Below, piece by piece: positions 1 through 7,086 of a DNA stretch of 64,000 nucleotides. Made by a program: the position numbers and the translations under genes. Below the pieces are notes generated by a model. The model was not told where the DNA came from. It saw only the letters and a list, made by a program, of their open reading frames with translations, and made no database searches. This DNA is from Oscillospiraceae bacterium (GTDB lineage Bacteria; Bacillota; Clostridia; Oscillospirales; Acutalibacteraceae), in contig SVPE01000012.1 of NCBI GenBank assembly GCA_015066015.1, forward strand, positions 1 to 64,000. The letters are read 5' to 3'. Numbering within the stretch: the stretch's first letter is position 1; each line of letters opens with the position of its first letter.

Positions 1-128
1 CTCCTTTTTATTATTTTTGTTGCAGTTGACAGACCGCAATTCAATTATAATATAAGGAGGTTTTTCTGTTCAACTATTTAATTCTTACCGAACCACGCGT
101 CTAACGCGTGGTTTTACATTACAAAAAG
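1..128. repeat. IS200/PATE-like hairpin repeat, copy 1 (cut by window edge)
   Basis: A gene-free stretch that aligns along its whole length, with gaps, to 6925-7048. Both begin CTCCTTTT, carry an internal AAGGAG arm, and end with a GC-rich hairpin (here 91-112, ACGCGT arms) followed by GGTTTT, a short variable stretch, then ATTACAAAAAG. The hairpin-plus-tail organisation resembles ends of IS200/IS605-type elements or their non-autonomous derivatives. No transposase is visible; the left part may lie outside the window. Identity as an IS remnant is inference; the repeat itself is seen directly. Confidence 0.55.
91..115 (+). terminator. Hairpin that could terminate an upstream + strand gene
   Basis: Perfect stem ACCACGCGT/ACGCGTGGT with a 3-nt loop and a short TTTT tail. 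It may equally be the terminal palindrome of the repeat described at 1-128. Confidence 0.45.
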
Positions 129-167
129 GCTCTCCTACCGCAACGGTAAGAGAGCTTTTGTTTTTCA
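125..167 (-). terminator. Intrinsic terminator of the small secreted protein gene
   Basis: On the minus strand an 11-bp stem (CTCTCTTACCG pairing with CGGTAGGAGAG, one wobble) is followed by CTTTTTG. It directly follows the stop codon at 175. Confidence 0.75.
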
Positions 168-174
168 GAATAAA

Positions 175-594
175 TTATGCAGCATTCTCAGCAGCAGTTG
201 TTGATTCGGGAACTTCAGTGCCTTCTTCAGGAGCTGTTCCGCCATTTTCAGTCTGTGAAATGAGGTTCATGATAGCATCAATGATCATATCATCCATATC
301 CTGCTCAACAAGGCCGAAAATCTTAGCAACCTTGAGGTATACTGCAACGAGCTTAACTGCAACCTTTGCAAACTTGAGACCTGACTTTACTGTCCAGAAA
401 GGAAGGTCCATAATCCACTGAAGATCGCCGAAATCTGTTGCGCCCTCTTCGCCGTCGGGAGTCTCTTCACCGTCGGGTGTTGCGGGTGCTGTTGTTGCTG
501 TTTCGTCTTCTGCAGTTTCGCCTTCAGCAAATGATACTGTTACAAATGAGAAAGCCATAAGTACTGCAAGAAGGAGAGAAATAATTTTTTTCAT
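175..594 (-). CDS. Small secreted acidic protein of unknown function
   Basis: This 139-residue protein starts with a clear Sec signal peptide: MKK, a hydrophobic core (about residues 4-20) and a likely cleavage after VSFA near residue 23. Residues 24-55 are rich in Glu, Asp, Thr and Pro, including a short TPDGEE-type repeat. A moderately hydrophobic, Lys/Val-rich segment follows (about 60-100) and the tail is again acidic and Thr-rich. I do not recognise a family. It is monocistronic, with its own promoter (625-653), a GGAGG site just upstream and a terminator. The signal peptide resembles that of the BspA-like protein at 38176. It is probably exported; the function is unknown. Confidence 0.7.
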   Translation of the reverse strand: MKKIISLLLAVLMAFSFVTVSFAEGETAEDETATTAPATPDGEETPDGEEGATDFGDLQWIMDLPFWTVKSGLKFAKVAVKLVAVYLKVAKIFGLVEQDMDDMIIDAIMNLISQTENGGTAPEEGTEVPESTTAAENAA

Positions 595-624
595 TTTAAT
601 TTACCTCCAATATTTAGTAATTTC

Positions 625-653
625 AGTATATAGAAAATATTCCTGTTTGTCAA
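625..653 (-). promoter_or_regulatory. Sigma-A promoter of the small secreted protein gene
   Basis: On the minus strand: TTGACA (648-653), 17-nt spacer, TATACT (625-630), about 30 nt ahead of the start codon. Confidence 0.75.
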
Positions 654-687
654 GAATTTTTTAACTAATTATACAGTTGTCACTTAT

Positions 688-1077
688 TTAAAAATCGTCC
701 GTTTCGTTTTCCTTGTGAATTCTTTCAACGGCATCAATAATCTGCTTTTTTTCTTCTTCACTTGCAAGACGGTAATACATAAGAACAAGCTGCTCATCAC
801 GGTCTAAAAGTGCAATAGGGTCAACACCGCTTGCTACACTGCCGATTTTAACCTTTGTAACCTCATCCTTTTCCTCTCTGCCGACGATACTGTCAAGAGA
901 TATATTATAAATATCTGCAAGGGCACAGAGTTTTTTTACGGAAATTCTTGTTCTGCCTGTTTCATAGCAGCTATAGGCACTTCTGTCAAGTCCGAAAACT
1001 CTTGCAATGTCCTCCTGCTTGAGATTATGCTCTATTCTTATCGACCTGAGTCTTTCTGCAATTATTTTTTCATCCAT
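688..1077 (-). CDS. XRE-family helix-turn-helix transcriptional regulator
   Basis: This 129-residue protein has an N-terminal Cro/C1-type HTH (about residues 8-62), with the typical LKQEDIARVFGLDRSAYSCYE arrangement of helices 2 and 3. The C-terminal half is a short helical region (about 75-125) with a polar, Lys/Glu-rich end and no recognisable sensor domain. It is a DNA-binding repressor or activator of unknown targets. It has a good GGAGGT site and its own promoter (1102-1130). The neighbours uvrC and a secreted protein do not suggest a target, although autoregulation is common in this family. Confidence 0.85.
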   Translation of the reverse strand: MDEKIIAERLRSIRIEHNLKQEDIARVFGLDRSAYSCYETGRTRISVKKLCALADIYNISLDSIVGREEKDEVTKVKIGSVASGVDPIALLDRDEQLVLMYYRLASEEEKKQIIDAVERIHKENETDDF

Positions 1078-1101
1078 AGCTTTACCTCCGATATGCTTCT
1101 A

Positions 1102-1130
1102 ATAATATCACAAATTCTGACAAAAATCAA
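1102..1130 (-). promoter_or_regulatory. Promoter of the XRE regulator
   Basis: Minus strand TTGATT (1125-1130), 17-nt spacer, TATTAT (1102-1107). Confidence 0.6.
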
Positions 1131-1141
1131 CATCTTATATA

Positions 1142-2980
1142 TTATTGCTGCTTATGGAAATGATTATAGACCGCGTCAGCATCTCTTGAGGATATACCCT
1201 TTACTGCACTGATATCACCGACACTCGCCTCTCCTATGGCTTTCAGTGAACGGAAATGTTTGAGCAAAACAGCAGCTTTTTTCTCGCCTATGCCTTCAAT
1301 AGCAGTAAGTGTTGTCGAAACGCTGCGTCCGATGTGCTTGCTTTTATGATAAGAAATTGCGAACCGGTGTACCTCCTCCTGAATCTGAGAAACAAGAGTA
1401 AACACCCTTCTTTGAGAGTTGATGGCAATTTCTCCGCCGTCGTGAGCAATTGCACGGGTACGATGCTTACTGTCCTTCACCATACCGAAAACAGGAATAT
1501 CAAAACCGAAGGCTTCAATAACCGGTTTGACTGCATTGACCTGCCCCTGTCCGCCGTCAAGCAAAATAAGGTCAGGGAGTATTCCGAAGCCCTCGCCGCT
1601 GTCCTTTTCTTCTACATATCGGTTAAGCCTTCGGGAAATAACCTCACGCATTGACCCGTAGTCATCCTGACCGTCAAAGCCTTTTACGGCAAAGCGGCGG
1701 TAGGCCTTCTTATATGGTGTGCCGTTACGGAAGACCACCATGCCGGCAACATTGTCACTGCCTGCAGTATGTGAAATATCATATGATTCGATATATTCAG
1801 GTGTATGGGAAAGTCCGAGAATTTTCGCAAGCTCGTCAAGCACTGCAGTCTCCTTCCCACTTCTGCCGAGATACTCACCGAGCTTCTGTGCAGCATTATT
1901 GAGACACATTGCACTAACCTTTGCTTTTTCACCGCGCTGAGGTACAAGAACTGTTGCTTTTTTCCCCCTCTTTTCCGTAAGCCATTCGGAAAGAAGCTCA
2001 CTGTCATTGATTTCACCGTCAAGTACAATAAGCGGCGGTATCTGTCTTTCCATTGAATAGAAGGAAGAAAGAAGCTCACTGCGTAATTCGGAAAGGTTTT
2101 CACTGTTATCAATTATAAAGTGCTCCGTAGAGGACAGTAAACCGTCACGAAAAGACAATACGGCAAGACACGCCTTTTCACCGCGCTGAGCTATAGCAAA
2201 AACATCCTCGTTTGTACTGCCGTCAATAACAACCTTCTGTCTTGACATTATCCTCTCAACAGACCTGATTTTGTCTCTGATTTTTGCAGCCTTTTCAAAC
2301 TCAAGGTTTTCAGCGCAAAGCTCCATCTGTTTTTTCAGTGAGCTGATTACCGCAGAGCTTCCTCCTATGAGAAATTCCACTGCCTGGCTGAGATTTTCTT
2401 CGTATTCCTTTTTGCTGATTTTTCCTGCACACACACCTGCACAACGGTTTATATGAAAGTTAAGGCAGGGTCTGTCCTTGCCGATGTCACGCGGAAACAC
2501 CTTGTTACAGGTGGGCAGACGGAAAATCTCCGACGCCTGAGAAACCGCATTAGTAACGGAAAAATTCCCCGTATAAGGTCCGAGATAGTCGGCGTTTTCA
2601 TCATCCTTACGGAAACAGGCAGAGATTCTGCCGTAGTCTCCCCGAGTTATTTTCACATAACTGTAGCCCTTATCATCCTTAAGCAGAATGTTATATTTAG
2701 GCATATTCTGCTTTATGAGGCTGCACTCAAGCACAAGGGCCTCAAATTCACTGTCAGTAAGAATATAATCAAAATCACGGACATTTTCCACCATTTTTCT
2801 AACCTTGGTGCTGTGTCCGTTCTGTGAGCCGAAATACTGGCTGACACGGTTTTTGAGTTTTTTTGCTTTGCCGATATAGATGATTTCATTATGCTTGTTT
2901 TTCATAATGTAAACACCCGGAGTAAGAGGCAGCTTCATTGCTTTTTCACGAAGCTCCCTGAGTTTTTCATTATCTGCCAT
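1142..2980 (-). CDS. uvrC: UvrABC excinuclease subunit C
   Basis: At 612 residues this is the normal length for UvrC, which makes both incisions around bulky DNA lesions during nucleotide excision repair. Domains appear in the expected order. A GIY-YIG nuclease domain spans about 14-95 (PGVYIMKN, then IIYIGKAK, making the 3' cut). A Cys-rich stretch containing CNKVF and CLNFHINRCAGVC follows at about 155-185. Next come a UVR motif for UvrB contact (about 200-235), the RNase H-like C-terminal nuclease (about 375-535, with SYDISHTAG and LLDGGQGQV) and a tandem helix-hairpin-helix (about 555-610). It appears monocistronic; uvrA and uvrB are not in the window. Confidence 0.97.
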   Translation of the reverse strand: MADNEKLRELREKAMKLPLTPGVYIMKNKHNEIIYIGKAKKLKNRVSQYFGSQNGHSTKVRKMVENVRDFDYILTDSEFEALVLECSLIKQNMPKYNILLKDDKGYSYVKITRGDYGRISACFRKDDENADYLGPYTGNFSVTNAVSQASEIFRLPTCNKVFPRDIGKDRPCLNFHINRCAGVCAGKISKKEYEENLSQAVEFLIGGSSAVISSLKKQMELCAENLEFEKAAKIRDKIRSVERIMSRQKVVIDGSTNEDVFAIAQRGEKACLAVLSFRDGLLSSTEHFIIDNSENLSELRSELLSSFYSMERQIPPLIVLDGEINDSELLSEWLTEKRGKKATVLVPQRGEKAKVSAMCLNNAAQKLGEYLGRSGKETAVLDELAKILGLSHTPEYIESYDISHTAGSDNVAGMVVFRNGTPYKKAYRRFAVKGFDGQDDYGSMREVISRRLNRYVEEKDSGEGFGILPDLILLDGGQGQVNAVKPVIEAFGFDIPVFGMVKDSKHRTRAIAHDGGEIAINSQRRVFTLVSQIQEEVHRFAISYHKSKHIGRSVSTTLTAIEGIGEKKAAVLLKHFRSLKAIGEASVGDISAVKGISSRDADAVYNHFHKQQ

Positions 2981-3175
2981 ACGGTCTCACCTACCCTTAT
3001 TTTAACAGTATATCAGAGGTTTTTATATCATTGATTTAATTATATCATAGTGTTTTTAAAAATCAAAGATATTATCCACAAATAAATAATATTTTATTTG
3101 TTTAAAGTATGAATTGAAAAGTTCACAAAGTAGTGTTATTATTATCCTATATTTATCAAAAGGAGAAATATAACT

Positions 3176-4717
3176 ATGGGTAACAAAACAAAGGCAGCAG
3201 CTCAGAATCCTGCAAAAGTCAAACACGTAGGCAATGCCGAGCTTATTGTGTTCATCTTTGCAGTTTTCTTCTACACAATGATGACCGGCATGATTAACGG
3301 TTACAGAAGTGACTATATGGTCAACATTCTGTCTATGCCCGAAGGACACGTGGCAACCTTCAATGCCGTTACAGGTATTGCCGGATACGTCCTTTCATTC
3401 ATCTACGCCCTCATACTTGACAACAAAAAAATCAAAAACAACGAAAAGTTCAAGCCCCTCGGCTTTGCCGCTGCAATCCCTTGCGGTATTATCACCGTGC
3501 TTATTTTCCTTGTTCCCGATTTTCTCAGAAGTAACCCCTCCGTACTTCTTGCTTACATGATTTTCCTGGCACTTGTTCAGGGCGCCTGCTTCTACTTTGG
3601 TAACACCATCAACATGGTTGCAATGGTTATGACTCCCGACCTCAAGGAAAGAGAAAACGTGCTTTCCTACAGAGGTATTTCCTCAGCAATCGGCAACTCC
3701 GCACCTATGGTTGTTGTTCTTGTTATCGGTTTGATTATCAAAGCAATTCAAGGCGAAGAAAATCCCGAGCTCAATTACATAATTTCCTCAATTCTTTGCG
3801 GTGTCGTCGGTACCGTAACAATGCTTCTTGCAATGAGAATGATTAAAGAGCGTACCGTCTACAGCGAGAAAAAGCAGAATCCCCTTATAGGCTTCAGAGA
3901 TATTCTCAAAAGCCCCCACGCACGTACAATAATCTTAAGTGAAACCCTCAAGTCCTTCAGAGGTATTGCAACCTATATGGAAACATTTATGGCAATTGCA
4001 GTTCTCGGTACGGCAAGTAAAAAAATTATCTTCGTTCTTCCTGTAGGTGTCGGCACATTTGTAGGCATGATTGTTGTCAAGATGCTTCTTAAGAAATTCA
4101 ACTCAAGACAGCTTTACATTGCCTCAGGCTGTTACTCACTTCTTATTAACTGCGTATCATTTGCAATCGGTTATACTCAGTTCACCATGGAGCATAACGG
4201 TCAGGACCCCGGAATCCTTCAGTACATATTCGTTGTATGCCTTTTCCTTACCGGTATCCAGTTCGGTGCATCCAATCTTCTGCCCACGATGTTCCAGGCT
4301 GACGCTCTTGACGACCTTGAGCTGAAGACAGGTAAACGTCTTGATGCTTCACTTCCCTTTGCAATCGGTCTTGGCACTGTAATCAGCGGCACAATTGCAA
4401 GCACCCTTGCTCCCCTTATTCTCTACGGTGAAAACTCAATCATCCAGTATGTTCAGGGTACTGCAGCAGACCCCTACCCCGTACAGAGCTACGATACAAA
4501 AATCAAGCTTCTTTTCTTCTACACTATTTTCCACGGTATAATGATGCTTCTTGCAGGACTACCCTTTATCACATACAAGCTTACAGGCAAGGCAAAGGAA
4601 GATATGCACGACAGTCTTATCGCTTACCGCGAAGCACTTGCAGCTGAACAGAATGTAACATCACCCGTAAACACAACAGAAGATAACAGCAAAAACAATG
4701 TACCTTGGGAGGAATAA
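3176..4717 (+). CDS. MFS permease (sugar/glycoside-type)
   Basis: This 513-residue integral membrane protein has about 12 hydrophobic segments, starting near residue 22. The layout resembles MFS and glycoside-pentoside-hexuronide:cation symporters: a basic cytoplasmic loop between segments 2 and 3 (DNKKIKNNEKFKP) and a central loop near residues 215-235. It is followed after 3 nt by a GtaA/DUF4965-like enzyme with its own GGAGGA site, so the pair is an operon. The permease therefore probably imports the substrate or product of that enzyme. The substrate cannot be read from the sequence. The ribosome binding site is AAGGAGA. Confidence 0.8.
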   Translation: MGNKTKAAAQNPAKVKHVGNAELIVFIFAVFFYTMMTGMINGYRSDYMVNILSMPEGHVATFNAVTGIAGYVLSFIYALILDNKKIKNNEKFKPLGFAAAIPCGIITVLIFLVPDFLRSNPSVLLAYMIFLALVQGACFYFGNTINMVAMVMTPDLKERENVLSYRGISSAIGNSAPMVVVLVIGLIIKAIQGEENPELNYIISSILCGVVGTVTMLLAMRMIKERTVYSEKKQNPLIGFRDILKSPHARTIILSETLKSFRGIATYMETFMAIAVLGTASKKIIFVLPVGVGTFVGMIVVKMLLKKFNSRQLYIASGCYSLLINCVSFAIGYTQFTMEHNGQDPGILQYIFVVCLFLTGIQFGASNLLPTMFQADALDDLELKTGKRLDASLPFAIGLGTVISGTIASTLAPLILYGENSIIQYVQGTAADPYPVQSYDTKIKLLFFYTIFHGIMMLLAGLPFITYKLTGKAKEDMHDSLIAYREALAAEQNVTSPVNTTEDNSKNNVPWEE

Positions 4718-4720
4718 AAA

Positions 4721-6643
4721 ATGAAATTACCTTCATATCCTATTGCAACAATTGATCCCCATTTCAGCATCTGGTCAAAAGCCGATTCCATCAACGGCGG
4801 CGACACCTATCTCTGGTGCGGCATAAAAAAAAGAATAGAAGGCACTCTCACCGTTGACGGTGAAAGCTATACCTTCCTTGGAAAAAACAAAAATGCCTCT
4901 ATTCCCCAGACAGACTGTATAATCACTCCCTATGTAAGTGATTATATCTTCGAAAACGAAAAGGTTAAGCTTCGTTTCCGCACCTGGACTCCCTTCCTTT
5001 TTGATGATTTCAACCTCTTTTCATTGCCTGTTTCATTCTTTGAAACATCCGTCACATCCCTTGACGGTGAAAAGCACAACATTGAGGTGGGTTTCACCTG
5101 CTTTGATGAACTTTGCACGGGCAGAAAAAAGAAAACAATAAACAAATACTCAGAAAAAATCGAAAGCAGCTCCCTTATCAAAATGGGTCTTATGGACCAG
5201 GTGCCTCTTAACGATTCCGGTGATACCTATGCTGCCGACTGGGGCTATGTATGTCTTATGGGTGGCAACGTAAAGGCCGTAAAGGAGGGTATCAGCACAT
5301 CAGACGGAAAATATGCAGTCAAGCGCTTCGATTTCAGCTGCATTCTGGCTTACGATGATGTGTACTCAATCAACTACTTCGGCGAAAAATTAAAGGGTCT
5401 CTGGACCGAAGGCTTCAGCTCAATTGCAGAAGGTATGAAATACTGCCTTGACAATAAAAAAGAGCTTTTAGACAGAATAAGAGCCCAGGAAAAAATGATT
5501 ATATCCGACGGCAAAAAATTCGGCAAGGCTTACACAGATATGCTTTCAGCCGCCGCAAGACAGGTGCTTGCAGGTCACAAGCTTGTAAGAAGTGAAAAGG
5601 AAGGTCTTCTCTACCTTTCAAAGGAATGCCACTCCAACGGCTGCATCAACACAGTTGACGTCTCATACCCCGCTGTGCCGATGTATCTTATCTACACTCC
5701 CGAGCTTGTAAAAGCTATGCTTGTGGGTATCTTCCGTTTTGCAAACAGTGACCTCTGGCAGGCAGATTATGCTCCCCATGATATCGGCAGATATCCTATT
5801 GCCTGCGGTCAGGTTTATGCACTTGCAAATCCCCTTTACCTTGCAGATACAAAGCACTCATACCCCAACATTTACAAAAGCAAATCCTTCGGCATCTACA
5901 CTCCCCTTTTCCAGATGCCTGTTGAGGAGTGCGGTAATATGCTGATTCTTTCATGGGCATACTACACCGCATCAAAGGACAAGGATTTCCTTCGTGATAA
6001 CTATTACACCCTTACGACCTGGGCGAAATATCTTATAAATAAGGGCGTTATCCTTGATAATCAACTGTGCACAGACGACTTTGCCGGTCATAGCAAAAAG
6101 AATGTCAACCTTGCAATCAAGGGCATTATGGGTATTGCATGCTTTGCAAAAATCTCCGACACTCTTCAGATAAAGAACGATGCAATGGCAACTGCAAAGA
6201 CTTATGCTGACAAGCTCGTTTCTCTTTGCGGTGACGGCGACTATCTCCCCTTCAGCCTTGAAAAGCCCGATAGCTGGAGCCTCAAGTACAATCTTGTATG
6301 GGATGAAATCTTCGGCTTTAATCTCTTTGATAAAAAGTTTTATAAGGGCGAAAGCGAGAAATATCTCAAGGAGCTTAACGCCTACGGTGTACCCCTTGAC
6401 CACCGTAAAACCTTCACAAAAACAGACTGGATGCTCTGGGCAGCCTGCCTTGACGAAACAGGCAAGAATGTAGGCCTCTTCTCAGAAAAGATTCTCGCTT
6501 ACCTTGCTATGACAAATGACAGAAACTGCTTCAGCGACTGGATTGACACCAAGGAAGCAAAGCAGTGCGGCTTTGACCACAGAACCGTACAGGCGGGACT
6601 CTGGATGCCGGTGCTTAAAGATAAAATGAAGGGTGCAGAATAA
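4721..6643 (+). CDS. GtaA/DUF4965-family glycoside hydrolase-like enzyme
   Basis: This 640-residue protein has no signal peptide, so it is probably cytoplasmic. The N-terminal part (about 1-230) is beta-rich; the C-terminal part matches the helical DUF4965/DUF1793 region of the glutaminase-A (GtaA) family. Family hallmarks are visible: APHDIGRYP, MPVEECGNMLILSWAYY, DDFAGHSKKNVNLAIKGI, YNLVWDEIFGFNLF and YGVPLDHRKTF. Fungal members are called glutaminases. Bacterial members have an (alpha/alpha)6-barrel look and are often near sugar transporters, as here. I infer a glycan-related hydrolase working on a substrate imported by the preceding permease; a true glutaminase is possible but less likely. 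Confidence 0.75.
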   Translation: MKLPSYPIATIDPHFSIWSKADSINGGDTYLWCGIKKRIEGTLTVDGESYTFLGKNKNASIPQTDCIITPYVSDYIFENEKVKLRFRTWTPFLFDDFNLFSLPVSFFETSVTSLDGEKHNIEVGFTCFDELCTGRKKKTINKYSEKIESSSLIKMGLMDQVPLNDSGDTYAADWGYVCLMGGNVKAVKEGISTSDGKYAVKRFDFSCILAYDDVYSINYFGEKLKGLWTEGFSSIAEGMKYCLDNKKELLDRIRAQEKMIISDGKKFGKAYTDMLSAAARQVLAGHKLVRSEKEGLLYLSKECHSNGCINTVDVSYPAVPMYLIYTPELVKAMLVGIFRFANSDLWQADYAPHDIGRYPIACGQVYALANPLYLADTKHSYPNIYKSKSFGIYTPLFQMPVEECGNMLILSWAYYTASKDKDFLRDNYYTLTTWAKYLINKGVILDNQLCTDDFAGHSKKNVNLAIKGIMGIACFAKISDTLQIKNDAMATAKTYADKLVSLCGDGDYLPFSLEKPDSWSLKYNLVWDEIFGFNLFDKKFYKGESEKYLKELNAYGVPLDHRKTFTKTDWMLWAACLDETGKNVGLFSEKILAYLAMTNDRNCFSDWIDTKEAKQCGFDHRTVQAGLWMPVLKDKMKGAE

Positions 6644-6682
6644 TAAGTGTGCAACACACAGAACAAAAGCTGATAAATGCTT

Positions 6683-6715
6683 ACACCGTCGCGGATTTCC
6701 GTGACGGTGTTTTTT
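6683..6715 (+). terminator. Terminator of the permease/DUF4965 operon
   Basis: Stem ACACCGTCGCGG / CCGTGACGGTGT (one mismatch), loop ATTT, followed by six T residues. Confidence 0.85.
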
Positions 6716-6725
6716 CACATAATAG

Positions 6726-7048
6726 TAACCCCCCGGCTAAGCCGGGGGTTCTTCATATGCGGGCTAAGCCCTATATTACCAGCAACTCCTTAAGGAGTAT
6801 CCTTTTTCTTCTTTTGCATAGTTTAATTATTAGTTGCCACTAAATTTATTTCAAATTAATTATTCAACTATTTGAATTTTGAAACATAATATGTTATATT
6901 TTTTTAGTTATCACTTTTGATAATCTCCTTTTGTTATTATTGCTGTTGGTAGCCGCTTTGCTTTCAAAAGGAGCTTTTCTTTATTCTCCTGAACGCTAAA
7001 GCTTTTTTTGAACTCCCCGGCACAGCCGGGGGTTTTCAATTACAAAAA
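6726..7048. repeat. IS200/PATE-like non-autonomous element, copy 2
   Basis: The 443-bp gap between the DUF4965 gene and pheT holds no gene. It contains one palindrome near each end: CCCCGGCTAAGCCGGGG at 6730-6748 (with a second small GGGCTAAGCCC at 6760-6770) and CCCCGGCACAGCCGGGG at 7015-7032. A long-range CTCCTTTTG/CAAAAGGAG stem lies at 6925-6974. Its last 124 nt align with 1-128. The layout suggests a transposase-less IS200/IS605-type element of about 320 bp. No ORF of note is inside. Confidence 0.5.
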
Positions 7049-7078
7049 GTAAGGAACACGCCTCGGCGCATTCCTTAC
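7044..7078 (-). terminator. Terminator of pheST
   Basis: Minus strand stem GTAAGGAATGCGCC / GGCGTGTTCCTTAC with a short loop, followed by TTTTT. The T-tract is the boundary with the IS-like repeat. Confidence 0.85.
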
Positions 7079-7086
7079 AGATTAAA

